DNA of 64,000 bases from Ilyonectria destructans (lineage: Eukaryota; Ascomycota; Sordariomycetes; Hypocreales; Nectriaceae): assembly GCA_020740775.1 (NCBI GenBank), contig JAHEWK010000011.1, positions 744,001 to 808,000 of the forward strand. Direction: 5' to 3'. The position numbers and the translations under genes are program-made. Positions 46,605-57,941 of this stretch are shown in pieces; position 1 is the stretch's first letter; every line of letters starts with the position of its first letter. The notes under the pieces are model-generated. The model saw nothing but the letters and a program-made list of their open reading frames with translations, had not been told where the DNA came from and made no database searches.

Positions 46605-47672
46605 TTGAATCGGAATGTACTTGAAGACTTTTTGGTGTATTGGTAATTAATTTTGAGTATCTCTGCTTGGCGTCTAGACTTTTATAGCTTTCCCGCACGC
46701 TGGTTTCCCAATCGAGCACTGAGCTGACTCAGTGATGTCATGATGACCATTTGTCATAACTGATGGGTGAGCATGCCGGCCAGCCGAAATTCTGTGGCGA
46801 GCTCTGTCAGCAGTGTGTACAAATACCGCACGTCTCGTGGCAGGTGTCGCGTTTCCGCACCATATTTCGCCCATTTCCGCGGAAATGGACTCGTCTTGAG
46901 GTGAGCTAATGCCGCCGCCGGCCCGATGTTTTTTAGATCCGGCCGACTCATTAGCGCCGAAATACTCACCATATGGAGTATAGCTTTAAGTTGAACAATA
47001 TGATGACTCGATGTTTGGGTACGCCTCTGTGCGCCTCCTCATCTGCCTGAGAACTGTATTCTAACTGCCGGAATCAAGTAGGTCAATCCGCCCATACATC
47101 GCAACGGGAACAACAGCGGTGGCTATCAACTTGACGGTGAATTGGTAGAGAAGGTAATACTTTAGCCGTTCCTCGAGTAGGGCATTCAGGCACTAGGCAT
47201 CTGGAGCATTTTTATCTGTGATTTGGAGGAGGCAAATGATAACTATGGAGATTTATTTAAAATGGATAAACAAAATTAGACTAATTTCCCTGGAATATCC
47301 GGACAATTTGTTAGCTTCGCCAGCGGTAGATCCAATGAGGAAGCCGCTGATGAAACGCACAACCTAAACAGCGCCGACTGGCATCTGATATATTTCCTTA
47401 TCAACTCAGTTGAGAACCCGCGATTCCGGACTTCCAATGGAACAAACTAAGATAACATGTGTGTGTCTGACCACGATTTAATCTCTTTAGAGGATCACGA
47501 TCTGCTCATGCCTTTGGGGATGTCACAACTCGGACCTCGGTAAAGTCTTCGCTTTTTTCCACGGCTGAGTACTTTCTTCGTCTTATCAGGAAACTGTTCA
47601 GGTATAATTGTCAGTATATTATCTTACGCTGAGACCATCTGTGGGTTGTTGTCTCAATCGACAATGTCAAAC
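46605..47672. other. Gene-free stretch upstream of the HD gene
   Basis: A TATAAA on the minus strand at 46681-46686 lies about 80 nt upstream of the HD-domain start codon. The remaining ~900 bp are AT-rich in places (47230-47290) and show no gene. A possible fourth exon of the neighbouring membrane protein would lie at 47611-47638. Confidence 0.45.
46681..46686 (-). promoter_or_regulatory. TATA box of the cyanamide hydratase-like gene
   Basis: TATAAA on the minus strand, 77-82 nt upstream of the ATG at 46604. Confidence 0.45.
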
Positions 47673-49547
47673 TTACAAAATCGCTGCAATGACTCCGACA
47701 AGCGCAGGGACACCAAGACCCACACTAACGCCGATGATGATGCGTTTAGGCACTCCTCCATCTTTACTATCTGCGATGCTGGGGTTTTCGTCCTGGCCTT
47801 TGCTACTTCCTGAAGATGTCGAGGCCGTTGTTGGCGGAGGCGGCGGAACGTACGATACCGGGCTTCCGGACGTAACCAACAGCTTCTGCGCACCAGACCC
47901 AAACGGAACCGTACTGACGGCGACAGTTTGCGTTGATTCGGGGAAGCTTGCATCGGAATCTGTCGGGATAACCGTGATGAGCGTCTTTGTCGTTGTGAAT
48001 TTGGTTGTCGTTTGCAGGGACACAGGACAGTTCACCAAGCCCTCCGACACACAAGCTACGCCAACGTAGACAACCTTAGTGCTGATGGTTGTAGTAGTCA
48101 TACCGTCATCATCGTCGTCGTCTCTGGCTTTAATAGCTTCAGATGTCGCAGAAGTTATTGACGAAGAGGTCGCAGTGGTGCGCCCTTGGATGGCACATGC
48201 AGACGCTAGAGTGGTGTAGTAAATAGGTACCTGTGTCTCTGGTACAGGACCCCAAGTATAGTCGTCAATTACAACAGAAGCGCCTGCCATTGCACCAAGC
48301 ACCAGTTGGTAGGATTCCTCGACCTGAAGCATGCAGTCGCTATCTTCATCGAACGAAGCAGTGACGTTGGTGATAAACTCGGCGACATTGGCGTACACGC
48401 CCACTTCGACGCCGACGCTAGCATCAGCCACCGATACACTTGCTACACTTATTTCTGGAGACGTTATCTCAAAGCCTGCCTGTACACCTAAGCGTAGAAT
48501 AGCCTTGAACACCACGCCGGCACTTTCAATAGTGACAGGGAGGAACTCAAACTGCCCGCCATTACTATGGAGAGGTGCTGTTAGCCAAGTCATATCGGTT
48601 GTCAAATGCAGGCCAACTTACAATTCTACACTTGAGACATCCTTGGAGAACATGGAGATGTCCAAAGTAACTCCATCTTCCAGCTTGATGTGGAATCCGG
48701 TGCTGATGTCAATTTCGCCGTCGACGCTCAGAATCAGGTCGATTGAGAAGATGACGCCGATCTCCAGGTTTTCTCCGACTGCGAAACCTATTGGAGTGTT
48801 GGAAGTATACAAATTCAGAGTGTAGGTGGCTCCAGCCGAGAGAACCGTATCTATTAGCATGTATAATTCCAAGCCGTCGAACCGGAATTGCAGCTGACAC
48901 TCGGGAATCTCGGGAAGATCGATATCGAAGTCGAGATCGATTGGTGGGAGGTTGAAGTCATCGAGATCGACTCCATCACTAAGATTAGTTGTCACATTGT
49001 TGATGTATGTCTCGATGTAATCAACAGCGGCGGCACCGAGGTCCTCGATCTCGGTTTTGACCTCTTCCGTAAAGTTGTGGAAGGCTTGGCTCGAATTGAA
49101 GTCGCCAGCGACTGTAAACTTCGCATTGGCGGTCCCTTTTATATAACAGGTCGTGCATGTAATTTCGACTCCGGTTGAGATTGAGGTATTGCCAGTTTTG
49201 GTTTCCACATCGTCTTCCCTGTGCAACCGTAACTCATAAGTCAGAAACCGGGGTCATGGAAATCAGGAAGATGAAGGAGCCTGGACGCACCGGCTGTAAG
49301 TAAACAAAACAGCATCATCCCAGCTTTTATTCAACGATGTGCTGTTTTCCTGTGAGGTACTCCTCTCATCCAGACTCAAGCCAGAAAGGGTCCGGCGAAG
49401 GAGCCGAACTGTGTCTGCGAATGATGCCCCAGGAGCATTGCGGGTTCGAAAGAAAGCGGGATTTGGCGGGGGTGTAGAATTTCCAGTAGCAGAGGCTATC
49501 CAAAGAGCCAAAACCAAGCCCCACACGGAGCAGAATAATCGTGACAT
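47673..49547 (-). CDS. Cell-surface protein with signal peptide, large extracellular domain and C-terminal TM helix
   Basis: Exons 49547-49291, 49218-48622 and 48564-47673 (introns 72 and 57 nt) give 581 aa. Residues 1-22 are a signal peptide (LFCSVWGLVLALWIASATG). The extracellular part is acidic and beta-rich (ITCTTCYIKGTANAKFTVAG, LDFDIDLPEIPECQLQFRF) with N-glycosylation sequons. A Thr/Ser-rich stalk follows, with a DDDDDDG patch and PPPPPTTAS. The end is a hydrophobic helix (IIIGVSVGLGVPALVGVIAAIL) after KR. A GTAAGT right at the end of the helix and a CACAG 38 nt later could add a fourth exon to 47611, giving a short basic tail (WSQRKIIY). That intron would be unusually short. Family unrecognised. 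Confidence 0.68.
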
Positions 49548-51102
49548 GACTAAATGGATATGGAGGGCTCCTCTGATCCAACAAGTAGAGAGTTTGACGG
49601 GGGATCATCCGGTGCTTGTCAACGCCCGAGATGGCCACATTTAAAATAAAATATCTCATCGCCCCCATTCCTATCTACCCCTAGGATAGTTGTTGGTCCT
49701 AACCCTGGGAAATGGCTGAATCCTTCTGCATGCGATGCAACCTGCTGGTTTGAGCTTCTGCATGTTGGTCCTCAGCCTCGCCAGCACAGACAGTAACAGG
49801 GGGGGCACACAGTTCGAGAGAATTTCGCGGTTGCTATCTCAGGCTCAATCGGCACAGCGACAATGCGAAACCTGTTTAAAATGGCTATTGGCGCTCCCTG
49901 GAGAAATACAAGGCTATTCTCCATAGATGAGCGGCAATCTTTGGGCGGCATCATCACGAACCATGCGTTCGTCTTCAATTAAGGATTTGGGGATGGGGAG
50001 CCGAAGTGGACCCCCTGACCTGGGAGGATTTCATCTGATGTTGGCCGGGCGGTGGCTGCGGCACAACTGCGTTTCGGACCCTTGACCTGACGCTGTGACG
50101 TCTCAATCAAAGGCCGCTTTGAGAAGTTGGCCCCCAATTCAGTCCAACACCAACATCGCTTATCAGGCTTGCAGCATCTAATTTTAAACTACCCCAAGAA
50201 TGGTGTTGCCATCGATGTAAGCAATCTGTAATATTGAATAAACATTTGGTCGATATATACTACATAGACACATCATAGATGGTATTAACCCAGTGGCTTG
50301 CAGTACACACCGTAGGCGTTCGCAGTATCAGACCTAGCATTCGCGCTGAGAAGAAATGTCCCGCTCGGAGTCCGTCGTCAGGTCTCCATTGACTCCGATG
50401 CTAATGATATCAGGCATTCAATGTGTATCCCGATGTCACGTTCAGTTCGGCCACCTCGATGTTGAACAGAATCTTTTCAGACATAGTGTCGTCCCTTTCA
50501 CAATAATTTATTAAGGGAGAAATATCTTAATAATAGTTTAATGTGAACCCCGCTACAGCCCGTGAATGCCTTTTAAATCAACATAAGCTCTGAACAGATG
50601 GGGTACACGAACTCCGATCGGAGACGGCAAGCCAAGCCATCAACTGCCTACGTTCCAGATGGCACTATTGACTAGACCCATGTGCTTGAGGGACATGGTG
50701 GCCTTACGCAGAGGCCTCCTTATGGAAGACCTCCTTCTTCTCCATATCCTCGTCGAGCTTGTTGCTGTATCGAGCTTTTGGAATCACCTCGGGAAGTCTT
50801 GCGTCTTCTGTCTCACCAAAGAGTGTTGGAATAGAGAATCTTAATGGAAGACGGAGGAAGGACTAACTCTATAGAGAGACATGGTGCGAATTCGAGATTA
50901 ATGAAGCTGCCTCCTCTCATCTTCGTTCTGCGCCTCCACAGTTCATCATCGTACATTGGTGTTACCATGAATAGTCTAGGGAGCTTTTATTGGAGAAGAC
51001 CCCTCGATTACCGGAAGGTAGCTGGCGATAAATCTACCCTCCAAAGTCGGATCTACCAATTTTAGACCTCGTTGAATGGCGCCGCAACCGTGATGTTCGA
51101 CT
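49548..51102. other. Gene-free stretch
   Basis: About 1.5 kb. Only short frames without motifs; no gene supported. It includes the promoter of the surface-protein gene at its left end. Confidence 0.45.
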
Positions 51103-52119
51103 CTAATCTGCGAGATTTCCACTAACGAACACGACCAATACAGCAGCGTAACTATTGAAAGTTAGCAGTATAACAGTCAAAGGATGACAGACCCGTCTTA
51201 CGCTGCAGTAGCTCCAAAGACCTCTGCCCTCTTTGCGTTGGTTAAAAGACCCACACTGCCTGCAAAAAGTGTCGTGAAGAGACCGATCAGGCCTAGTTTC
51301 AAATTGTTTGACTGTGTGTTGTAAAGAACGAGGATGGCGCCGATTAATAGCAATGCCGCGAGAATAGTACTTAGGTACGAAATGAAATTTGAGATCTTCT
51401 TCCCCGAAGCGTAGCCTACTAGGGGACCCGAGGCTGCTCCATGGACGTCTTCCTCCTAAGTCAATCTGTCAGGTCCGTCTTGGTGACATTGAGCTATTGG
51501 CATGATCGTTGTACCTTGAAAAAATAACCAAAGTTATTTTGTACAAACATTGTTAGTCTGTCGGGCATCTCTAATACCTGCAAGGCCACAAGGTCATCAG
51601 GATCGTCATATAGATCTGAGCTATGTCCTCCAAGCATTGGAAAGCTCGCTTGGTCTTCAGGTCGTCCGTGAAAAAAGTTGAATCTAAAAGCTTTTAAAGT
51701 CTTTCTGTCTGGAGGTGCTATAGATGCAAGTGTGCTCTCGAATAAGAGTGATTCTCCTAGATACCGGTATAAGCAAGCATGTTTTGACAAAAAGGCTGCG
51801 AGGAGTCCGTACTGTACTCTCTCAATGTTGTTCTTATCTGAGCCAGCAATTTGATTCGATTTGAGTCTATCACATCTCTAGCCTTGTAATCTTCCCAATT
51901 TCTGAGGGATTGTAATGTCTCCCTGGTTTCTTGGTCGTCCCGGTCATAGGAGTCAAGTTTCGATTCCAGGTCTGCCAGTTCACTCTGCAGAACCAGCAAA
52001 TTTCTTGCTGCTAAGCGATTGAATCTTTTGTATATAGCAGATGTTCCGTCCCTGTCGCTTGCAATAAAAGCTGCTAGGGAAGGGAAACCGTCGACATAGG
52101 ATCGCTGGTTTTTGCTCAT
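51103..52119 (-). CDS. DUF6594-type membrane protein
   Basis: Four exons (52119-51813, 51756-51515, 51455-51202, 51151-51103) with introns of 56, 59 and 50 nt encode 283 aa. The N-terminus has the family pattern: FPSLAAFIASDRDGTSAIYK with RFNRLAARNLLVLQSELADL. The middle is helical (LREYRESLLFESTL). The C-terminus has two or three TM helices (ISYLSTILAALLLIGAILVL, LGLIGLFTTLFAGSVGLL) and the typical RAEVFGATAAYAAVLVVFV end, which is restored only after splicing. Fungal genomes carry many such genes of unknown function, often in variable regions near NLR-like genes. It is divergent from the retropepsin/C2H2 gene. Confidence 0.75.
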
Positions 52120-52834
52120 GATATCGGGGAGGGAGGTGCCCCTGCAGCGGATGAATCGGCTGTTTCTTCGCTGGACGCCGTAAGAGATTTATGGCTAGGG
52201 TCCTAAGCGCATAAAACACTAAAGGAAATGAGATTTTTTTTCGATAGTACGTCTGTTTTGATAGCTTAGGCTGCTGGTGGACAAACTCTTGGACGAGGTG
52301 GCCCTTTGAAGTCGCTCGCACGATCAGGCTGCGGCCAACGCATCCCATGTAAGCCACCTGCACCCGACAAAAAGCCTGAAAAGAAGCCTGACAAGAAGCC
52401 TGAACACGTGCCAGCACTTGATTGGCAGAAAAAATCATGTCATTGAGGCGCATTTGCGTAGGACGGAATCGGAGCCTGGGGTTGATAGATATTTAGTTTG
52501 CCACTTATTCACTGACTTTTCATTCAATCATTTTGTCCGCCATCAATGCCATTTTCATCGTAAGCCTTGCTAACGCTATGGATTATTACATCGACGGTGA
52601 TTATTTTTCACCGGCATTACCGCCACTGGTTGCGATTCAGCCAAAATTGGTGCCGGAGGTGATTGATGGATTGGGAGGGGAGTACGAGTCGGACACCGAT
52701 GAGGAGCTGACTATCGTCTGTTCCTCTGTTTCCTAGACAGTCTATCCCCTACGACCCAAGATTCAAACTGTGGAAATTCGCTAAGGCAGATTGCTTTGTA
52801 GGACTCCTCGTCGAACCCGGCCCTTCGAACTAGC
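52120..52834. promoter_or_regulatory. Divergent promoter region; possible first exon of the retropepsin-C2H2 gene
   Basis: Between the DUF6594 gene and the retropepsin gene. An open frame starting at the ATG at 52578 (MDYYIDGDYFSPALPPLV) ends in DEELTI. A GT at 52715 (GTCTGT, a weak donor) and TTTGTAG before GACTCC could splice it in frame onto the following ATG at 52835, adding about 57 residues. This extra exon is plausible but unproven. Confidence 0.35.
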
Positions 52835-55153
52835 ATGAAGCCAAGAAAGCGACCTCGGACTGTGGACAGTACCACGCGTACTGGCGAGAACAAAAAGAAA
52901 CTGGGATGGAAGCCGAGTAGAAAAGATGGCTTGCTTGTGAAATCGATGGATTGGGAGGTAGCATCTCAAATGGTGCGAAATCCCCTGCCGGAAGATGACG
53001 ATGATTCCTTCCTGAGCGTTCCTTCCAATGCCGAGTCGAATCACTATGGGCCAGCAGACGATATGGCAACAACGATACCATTACTAAAGCTTCCTGCGTT
53101 TCGCCGCCTACCTCCGAAACCGATGGCTGCGGCGGAGAAGGACCTCAGCGCAACTTCAATTCCGAACTACTCAGTCCGGCCCAAACCACCCCAAGCAGAG
53201 GCCTCAGGTAGCGCTGATTTGAAGAAGAGTCGAACCAAAAAGCGAAGAAGCCGTCTTGTTCTCCCAGTCATCATTGGAAACGATGGAAATGGCGTCGAGG
53301 TCATGACATGTCCCGACAGTGGTGCTGAAGAGAATATCATTTCTCTCGAGTTTGCTAATCGCCTTGAATTAAAAATCCAAAGCTCCGGCGGAGAACTGCG
53401 AAGATTCTCACTTGCAAACGGAAAGATTATTGAGGCAGTCGGTCAAGTTTCCGCCGAATGCCGTTTCAGTACGGGGTCTTCAAGCAACTCGAGTCTCGAC
53501 TGCATCTTTCAAGTCTTCAATTCCCTGGCCGTGCCTGCAATTATGGGAAATGACTTTCTCCAGCAAACAGAGACGCTGAGCAAACATACTGACCGCCTAT
53601 TTGAGCAAATCGTTCCCGCCATGCAATCTCTGAGGGTGAATAGTATTGGGAATTCCAAACGAAACCTCATCTGTCGCCTTGGTACCTACGTTGGGTGTGC
53701 CACTGCCGATACTGGGTCTGATCTAGACCTAGTAAGCCCCGAGTTTGCTAGATCTAGGGCCTTCAGTATCCAACCTGCAATTGAAAAACTCGAGTTTGCC
53801 GATTGCAGCGTTGGTTACACTTCAGGCTTCATCAGTGACGCATTCTCAGTGGGCAATGTTAGTGACGTGGAGGGTTTTCTCCCGCGCGGGGAGTCAATGG
53901 AATTGAGACTTCACGTGTTAGAGAACCTCACATCAGACATTCTCTTGGGCCAGGAAACAATTAATGACCTTGATATCTTCCGATCACACACCGACTCTTT
54001 CATTCCTAGTATCCCACGAGTTGGGGAGTCTGATGTAAACATCATCCGTCACATAGGGACATTGGAACGCCTTGCTTCAAAGATCGGAAGCGTCATCAAG
54101 GACAAGACTCGCAAGAAGAACTCGACTGAGGAGGTTGTTGGTATGTTGTAATCCTGGTCATTTATTCGATCTGATGCGTCAAGCTTGTACTAACAGGGGA
54201 CATAGACGTCGATTTTACCGTCCAGCTTAACCTCGATGACCAGCGTGAGAATGCACGTCGTGAGGCGGCCCGGTCTGAAATTGAGAAGAAAACAGGGCCC
54301 GAAAGAATAGAAGCCCAACAACATGAAGCTACTCGCATCTCAAAGTTCGAGGAATCACGGCTGGGAAGATTACAGTCACACTTAACACGAGACACCGATG
54401 CGAGGAGAACTGATCTAGTTTCGGGCAATCACAATCCTGGTTCGTCTTCGGGTGGCGATGATGGAAGGTTTGTAGCCACCTCACCTCCCTTGTCACCAAA
54501 CGAAATCTACTCGCGAAATCTACCGTCCCCAAACTCTTCGTCAGCCTCAAGCCCCTATTCCTGCAATGCCGAGTACGGTGGTAGTGCTACAGGAGAAACT
54601 CCCAGTGTTGATTACTCCGCCTCCAGAATATCTACATCGACTTCTGTTGCCGATCGAATGAGCATCGATGGCATCACCAACCCTCAGGTCGGCGCATATG
54701 TTTGTAACTTTGCTGGGTGCACTGCTCCTGCGTTCCAAACCCAATATCTTCTTAACTCTCATGCCAATGTGCATTCGTCAGCACGCCCACACTACTGCTC
54801 TGTTCAAGGCTGTCCCCGAAGCGAAGGTGGGAAGGGATTTAAGCGCAAGGACGAAATGATCAGGCATGGCTTCGTCCATGACCCGCCGGGATATATCTGC
54901 CCGTTTTGCCCTGACAGGAGGCACAAGTATCCAAGGCCCGACAACCTCCAACAGTGAGTATATCTAATAATGAAGGTAGCCCTAATACCATGCAATGCTG
55001 ACAGAGCCTTCGCAATTCCGCAGACACGTTCGAGTACATCATGTCGATAAAGACAAGGATGACCCGATTCTCCGGGCAGTGTTGGCTCAAAGGCCGGACG
55101 GGCCGAATAGAGGGAGGCGACGGAGAACTCATGACCTATCACCTAGGATGTAG
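52835..55153 (+). CDS. Protein with two retropepsin-like aspartic protease halves and C2H2 zinc fingers
   Basis: Exons 52835-54140, 54197-54953 and 55024-55153 (introns 56 and 70 nt) give 730 aa, or more if an upstream exon is used. The N-terminus is basic and disordered. The first aspartic half starts at VLPVIIGN and has CPDSGAEENIIS (Asp161-Ser-Gly) and later PAIMGNDFL. The second half has ATADTGSDLDLVS (Asp292-Thr-Gly) and later SDILLGQETI. Both show the D-[ST]-G...hydrophobic-G strand pattern of retropepsin-like folds. After a charged, Ser-rich linker come C2H2 fingers at about residues 604-705, including YVCNFAGC, HYCSVQGC, YICPFC and the final HVRVHH, which splicing of intron 2 restores. 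Nuclear DNA binding plus protease fold is an unusual mix. Confidence 0.78.
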
Positions 55154-56372
55154 TTGCCGACGGTGTCCCAGTGCTGAGAGTCGAAGTAATTAATGATAGA
55201 ACCGCTTTTGACTGGTGTGCCGGTTGATGATATCTGAAATACTATCGTCTTGTATTTATAGGGTGCTTGATATACTGCGATTGTATTTAGCATCACTTAA
55301 ACCTCGCCCCTTAGCCGAGAGCTATGTACGAGACCTACCGTTACCCCCTCTTCGTGAGCTTCAAGCGCGTATTGCACTGATTGCATGGAGTCTTGAATGC
55401 ACATAGTGATGACTACCAAGGTGTATGTATAGTACGTAACATGCCTCTAAACGCCAACTAGGTAATAGAAGTAGCCGTTAGTGAAGCTGCGGAGAGCGAA
55501 GTCGCTACCCTCATAAGGGTTGGCGACTATTTTCCTTCGGTAGGTCGAGTAGCCACCGAAGCTGAGGAAGCTTGGGAATCTAGGGAATTTCGGGCTGTCT
55601 TTCTTTGCTTGAGACATGGTGCTGTGACTTTTGTTAGATTTTGAAAGGGCAAAGTGGGCGGCATCGTAAAGATGGTGTGAGATGAGACCCGCTGCTTCAA
55701 CGGGGACACTTCAAATTCTGCCCTGAACTCCATGTACTCGGAGCCTGGACGTTGGCAGAGGGGGTTGAGCGAAACTCAGATGACGTACTGTTCGTGTATG
55801 CTACTGCAGCGGGTGCAGTTAATCCTGACATACATACGTTAATAGGAACCCACCCATGATGTCGTGTCCCGTGTCCGCTGCCAAACAAGATGGGGTTCAA
55901 CGTATTCTGCAATGATTGGAGTCCGAGAGTGTCCTGTGTGCCAGTTTCTGTGAAGCATCCCCGCTATTGGAACTGGACATGGGAACGGCAGAATTGGAGG
56001 TTGTTGCTGAGACATCGCTAGTGCTGAGGCGCCCTTCTGGTTCGTGACATGATGCGGTGATACCTCCATCCTGAGTGCCAATATTCAGTGGTCCCTTGTT
56101 GAGAATGGAGCCCAAAACACAATGAAGTTCAGAAAGACTGTGGTTGGTGGCAAATAAAATATAGGAAAGAGTGTATAGTTCTCCTAACTAGAACCAATGC
56201 GCTTTCTTACAATATCTAGTCTGTCATAAGACCCTAATCTGGGCGCTCATCTTTACCTAACGCAACGCCGCTTTTGCTCTCTTCAATATCGACGAATTCT
56301 TCGCCTGGTCATCTATTTTTTCAATCGGGTTTAATTATCTACTGTAAAGGAATTTTATTCACTCGAGTGTCA
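55154..56372. other. Mostly gene-free stretch
   Basis: A minus-strand frame at 55897-56115 encodes 72 residues (MGSILNKGPLNIGTQDGG...), Ser-rich and motif-free. It could be a small gene but the evidence is weak. The rest shows nothing supportable. Confidence 0.4.
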
Positions 56373-57941
56373 TCATGAGGCAGTAAGTACTTGTGCGTCT
56401 TTGAGAAGCCGCTCGAGCCCCTTGGCGACGTGGCCGACGCGCTGTTCAAGCTTCTTCTTCTTGTCCTCAAGGTCGGCCAAGGCAGAAGCAGCTAGGGCAT
56501 CACGCGCTGCGACAGAAGTCCCACCGGAGCTGATTCTGGAGGCGACAAAGGCCTCTGGGTCGAGGATGGTTCTCACCTGGGAGTCTGAGTAGGCACTTAT
56601 GGCCTTGTCTGTGATGAGCTCGGCTTGTAGCTCGCTACCACGGACGCCGGCACGCTCGTGAGCTGCGACCAGGTGGGCGACGCTCTCGTGGGCATCGCGG
56701 AAGCTCAAGCCATGCGACGCAACAAGGGCATCGGCCAGAGCGCTAGCGGTGGACCAGTGCTGGCTTGCCGAGACGCGCATGGCTGGCACGTCGAACTCGA
56801 CTGTCGCGATGACCTCGCGCAACAGAGCGATAGCTCCCACAGTCTCGGCACACTGACCGGGCAGCAGGTTGTGAATATACGCCTGGTCGACGTCTGTAGA
56901 TGTCGCCGTGTGCATGACGCCGAGCTGGCTTGCGGCCCAGCCCACGGCCACGCCGGCGAGCCCCCGGATGCGCTCCAGCACCATCGGGTTTCGCTTCTGG
57001 GGCATCATGCTCGACGTCCCACACAGCGAGGGGTCTATTCGCACGAGCCCAACTTCGCTGGAGGACCAGTAGTTCAAGTCGGAGGCGAGACGGCTGATGC
57101 CCGATAGTGTCGCGGCCAGGACGCTGGCAAGCTCAGCGCCCATATCAAGTGATGCGAGTCCGGCATCTCGGGCATTGGGGATGGGACGGTCGAAGCCGAG
57201 GTAGGCGGCTGTGTCGGTGCGGTTGATGGGCCACGAGGTCCCGCTGTAGGCAGCGCCGCCCAGTGGGCTGATGTTGAGACGGTCGTACGCGTCGAGGAGT
57301 CTGTCGAGGTTGCGCGACACGGCCCAGTAGTGGGCGTTGAGGTAGTGGTCGATGGTGGTGGGCTGGGAGTGCTGTAGATGTGTATATCCGGGCATCAGGG
57401 CGCCGTCGTATCGCGCTGCCGTGGCCAACATCTCAGCTCCGAGGCGTGCTAGTTCGTCAATGACCTGTGTAAGGCTCACGCGGTTCACGAGCCGCCAGTT
57501 GGTAGCTTTCTGGTCGATGCGGCTCCGGGCCCGCTGGATATCGCGCCCATGCGGCCCCAGGACACTCTCGAGGTACTGCTCGATCTGGAGGCCGAGAGTT
57601 CCCACCTCGGGGTCAGAGGCAAGCATGGCGGCCGTATTGCCGGAGCGAAGATCGAGGAGGGCCTGGACGATGCCGCGGCCGTGCTGCGCGTCGAAGATGC
57701 CCGTTTGCGTGAGCATGACGGCGTGGGCGAGGTCGGTCAGAACATACTCATCGAGGCTGACCAGTTCATCGTCCAACTCGACCTTGTTGACATGTGTAAC
57801 TAGCAGTCGAGAAGCCCGGGTCCCGAGACGGTTCTCTGTCAGGGACACATGGGCAGTGGCATCCGCTGCCCTTGCTGGTCGAGAGTTGCTGCGCCTGCGC
57901 TTGGCTCCTCCGGGCGCGGGACTCTTCGTTGAGATGGTCAT
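56373..57941 (-). CDS. Argininosuccinate lyase-like enzyme (fumarase/aspartase superfamily)
   Basis: Intronless, 522 aa from the ATG at 57941. The frame is open to 58118, but that lead has no homology-like content. The superfamily signature GTSSMMPQKRNPM lies at about residue 308 and contains the catalytic Ser loop. GYTHLQHSQPTTIDHYLNAH (~188) is the second conserved region with its His. LDEYVLTDLAHAVMLTQTGI is the N-terminal helix pair. Such enzymes form tetramers and release fumarate from argininosuccinate, adenylosuccinate-like or aspartate-derived adducts. GC-rich and intronless, it may be a bacterial-type copy rather than the housekeeping arginine gene. It is divergent from an MFS carrier with a shared operator-rich promoter, suggesting a catabolic pair. 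Confidence 0.85.
   Translation of the reverse strand: MTISTKSPAPGGAKRRRSNSRPARAADATAHVSLTENRLGTRASRLLVTHVNKVELDDELVSLDEYVLTDLAHAVMLTQTGIFDAQHGRGIVQALLDLRSGNTAAMLASDPEVGTLGLQIEQYLESVLGPHGRDIQRARSRIDQKATNWRLVNRVSLTQVIDELARLGAEMLATAARYDGALMPGYTHLQHSQPTTIDHYLNAHYWAVSRNLDRLLDAYDRLNISPLGGAAYSGTSWPINRTDTAAYLGFDRPIPNARDAGLASLDMGAELASVLAATLSGISRLASDLNYWSSSEVGLVRIDPSLCGTSSMMPQKRNPMVLERIRGLAGVAVGWAASQLGVMHTATSTDVDQAYIHNLLPGQCAETVGAIALLREVIATVEFDVPAMRVSASQHWSTASALADALVASHGLSFRDAHESVAHLVAAHERAGVRGSELQAELITDKAISAYSDSQVRTILDPEAFVASRISSGGTSVAARDALAASALADLEDKKKKLEQRVGHVAKGLERLLKDAQVLTAS

Noticed and set aside
55527..56115. Small minus-strand frames
   Set aside because: Possibly a small gene, but no motif, unclear splicing and no conserved partner; kept only as a remark in the intergenic entry.
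56658..57107. 149-aa plus-strand frame and other frames opposite the lyase
   Set aside because: GC-rich antisense frames over the real lyase gene without motifs.
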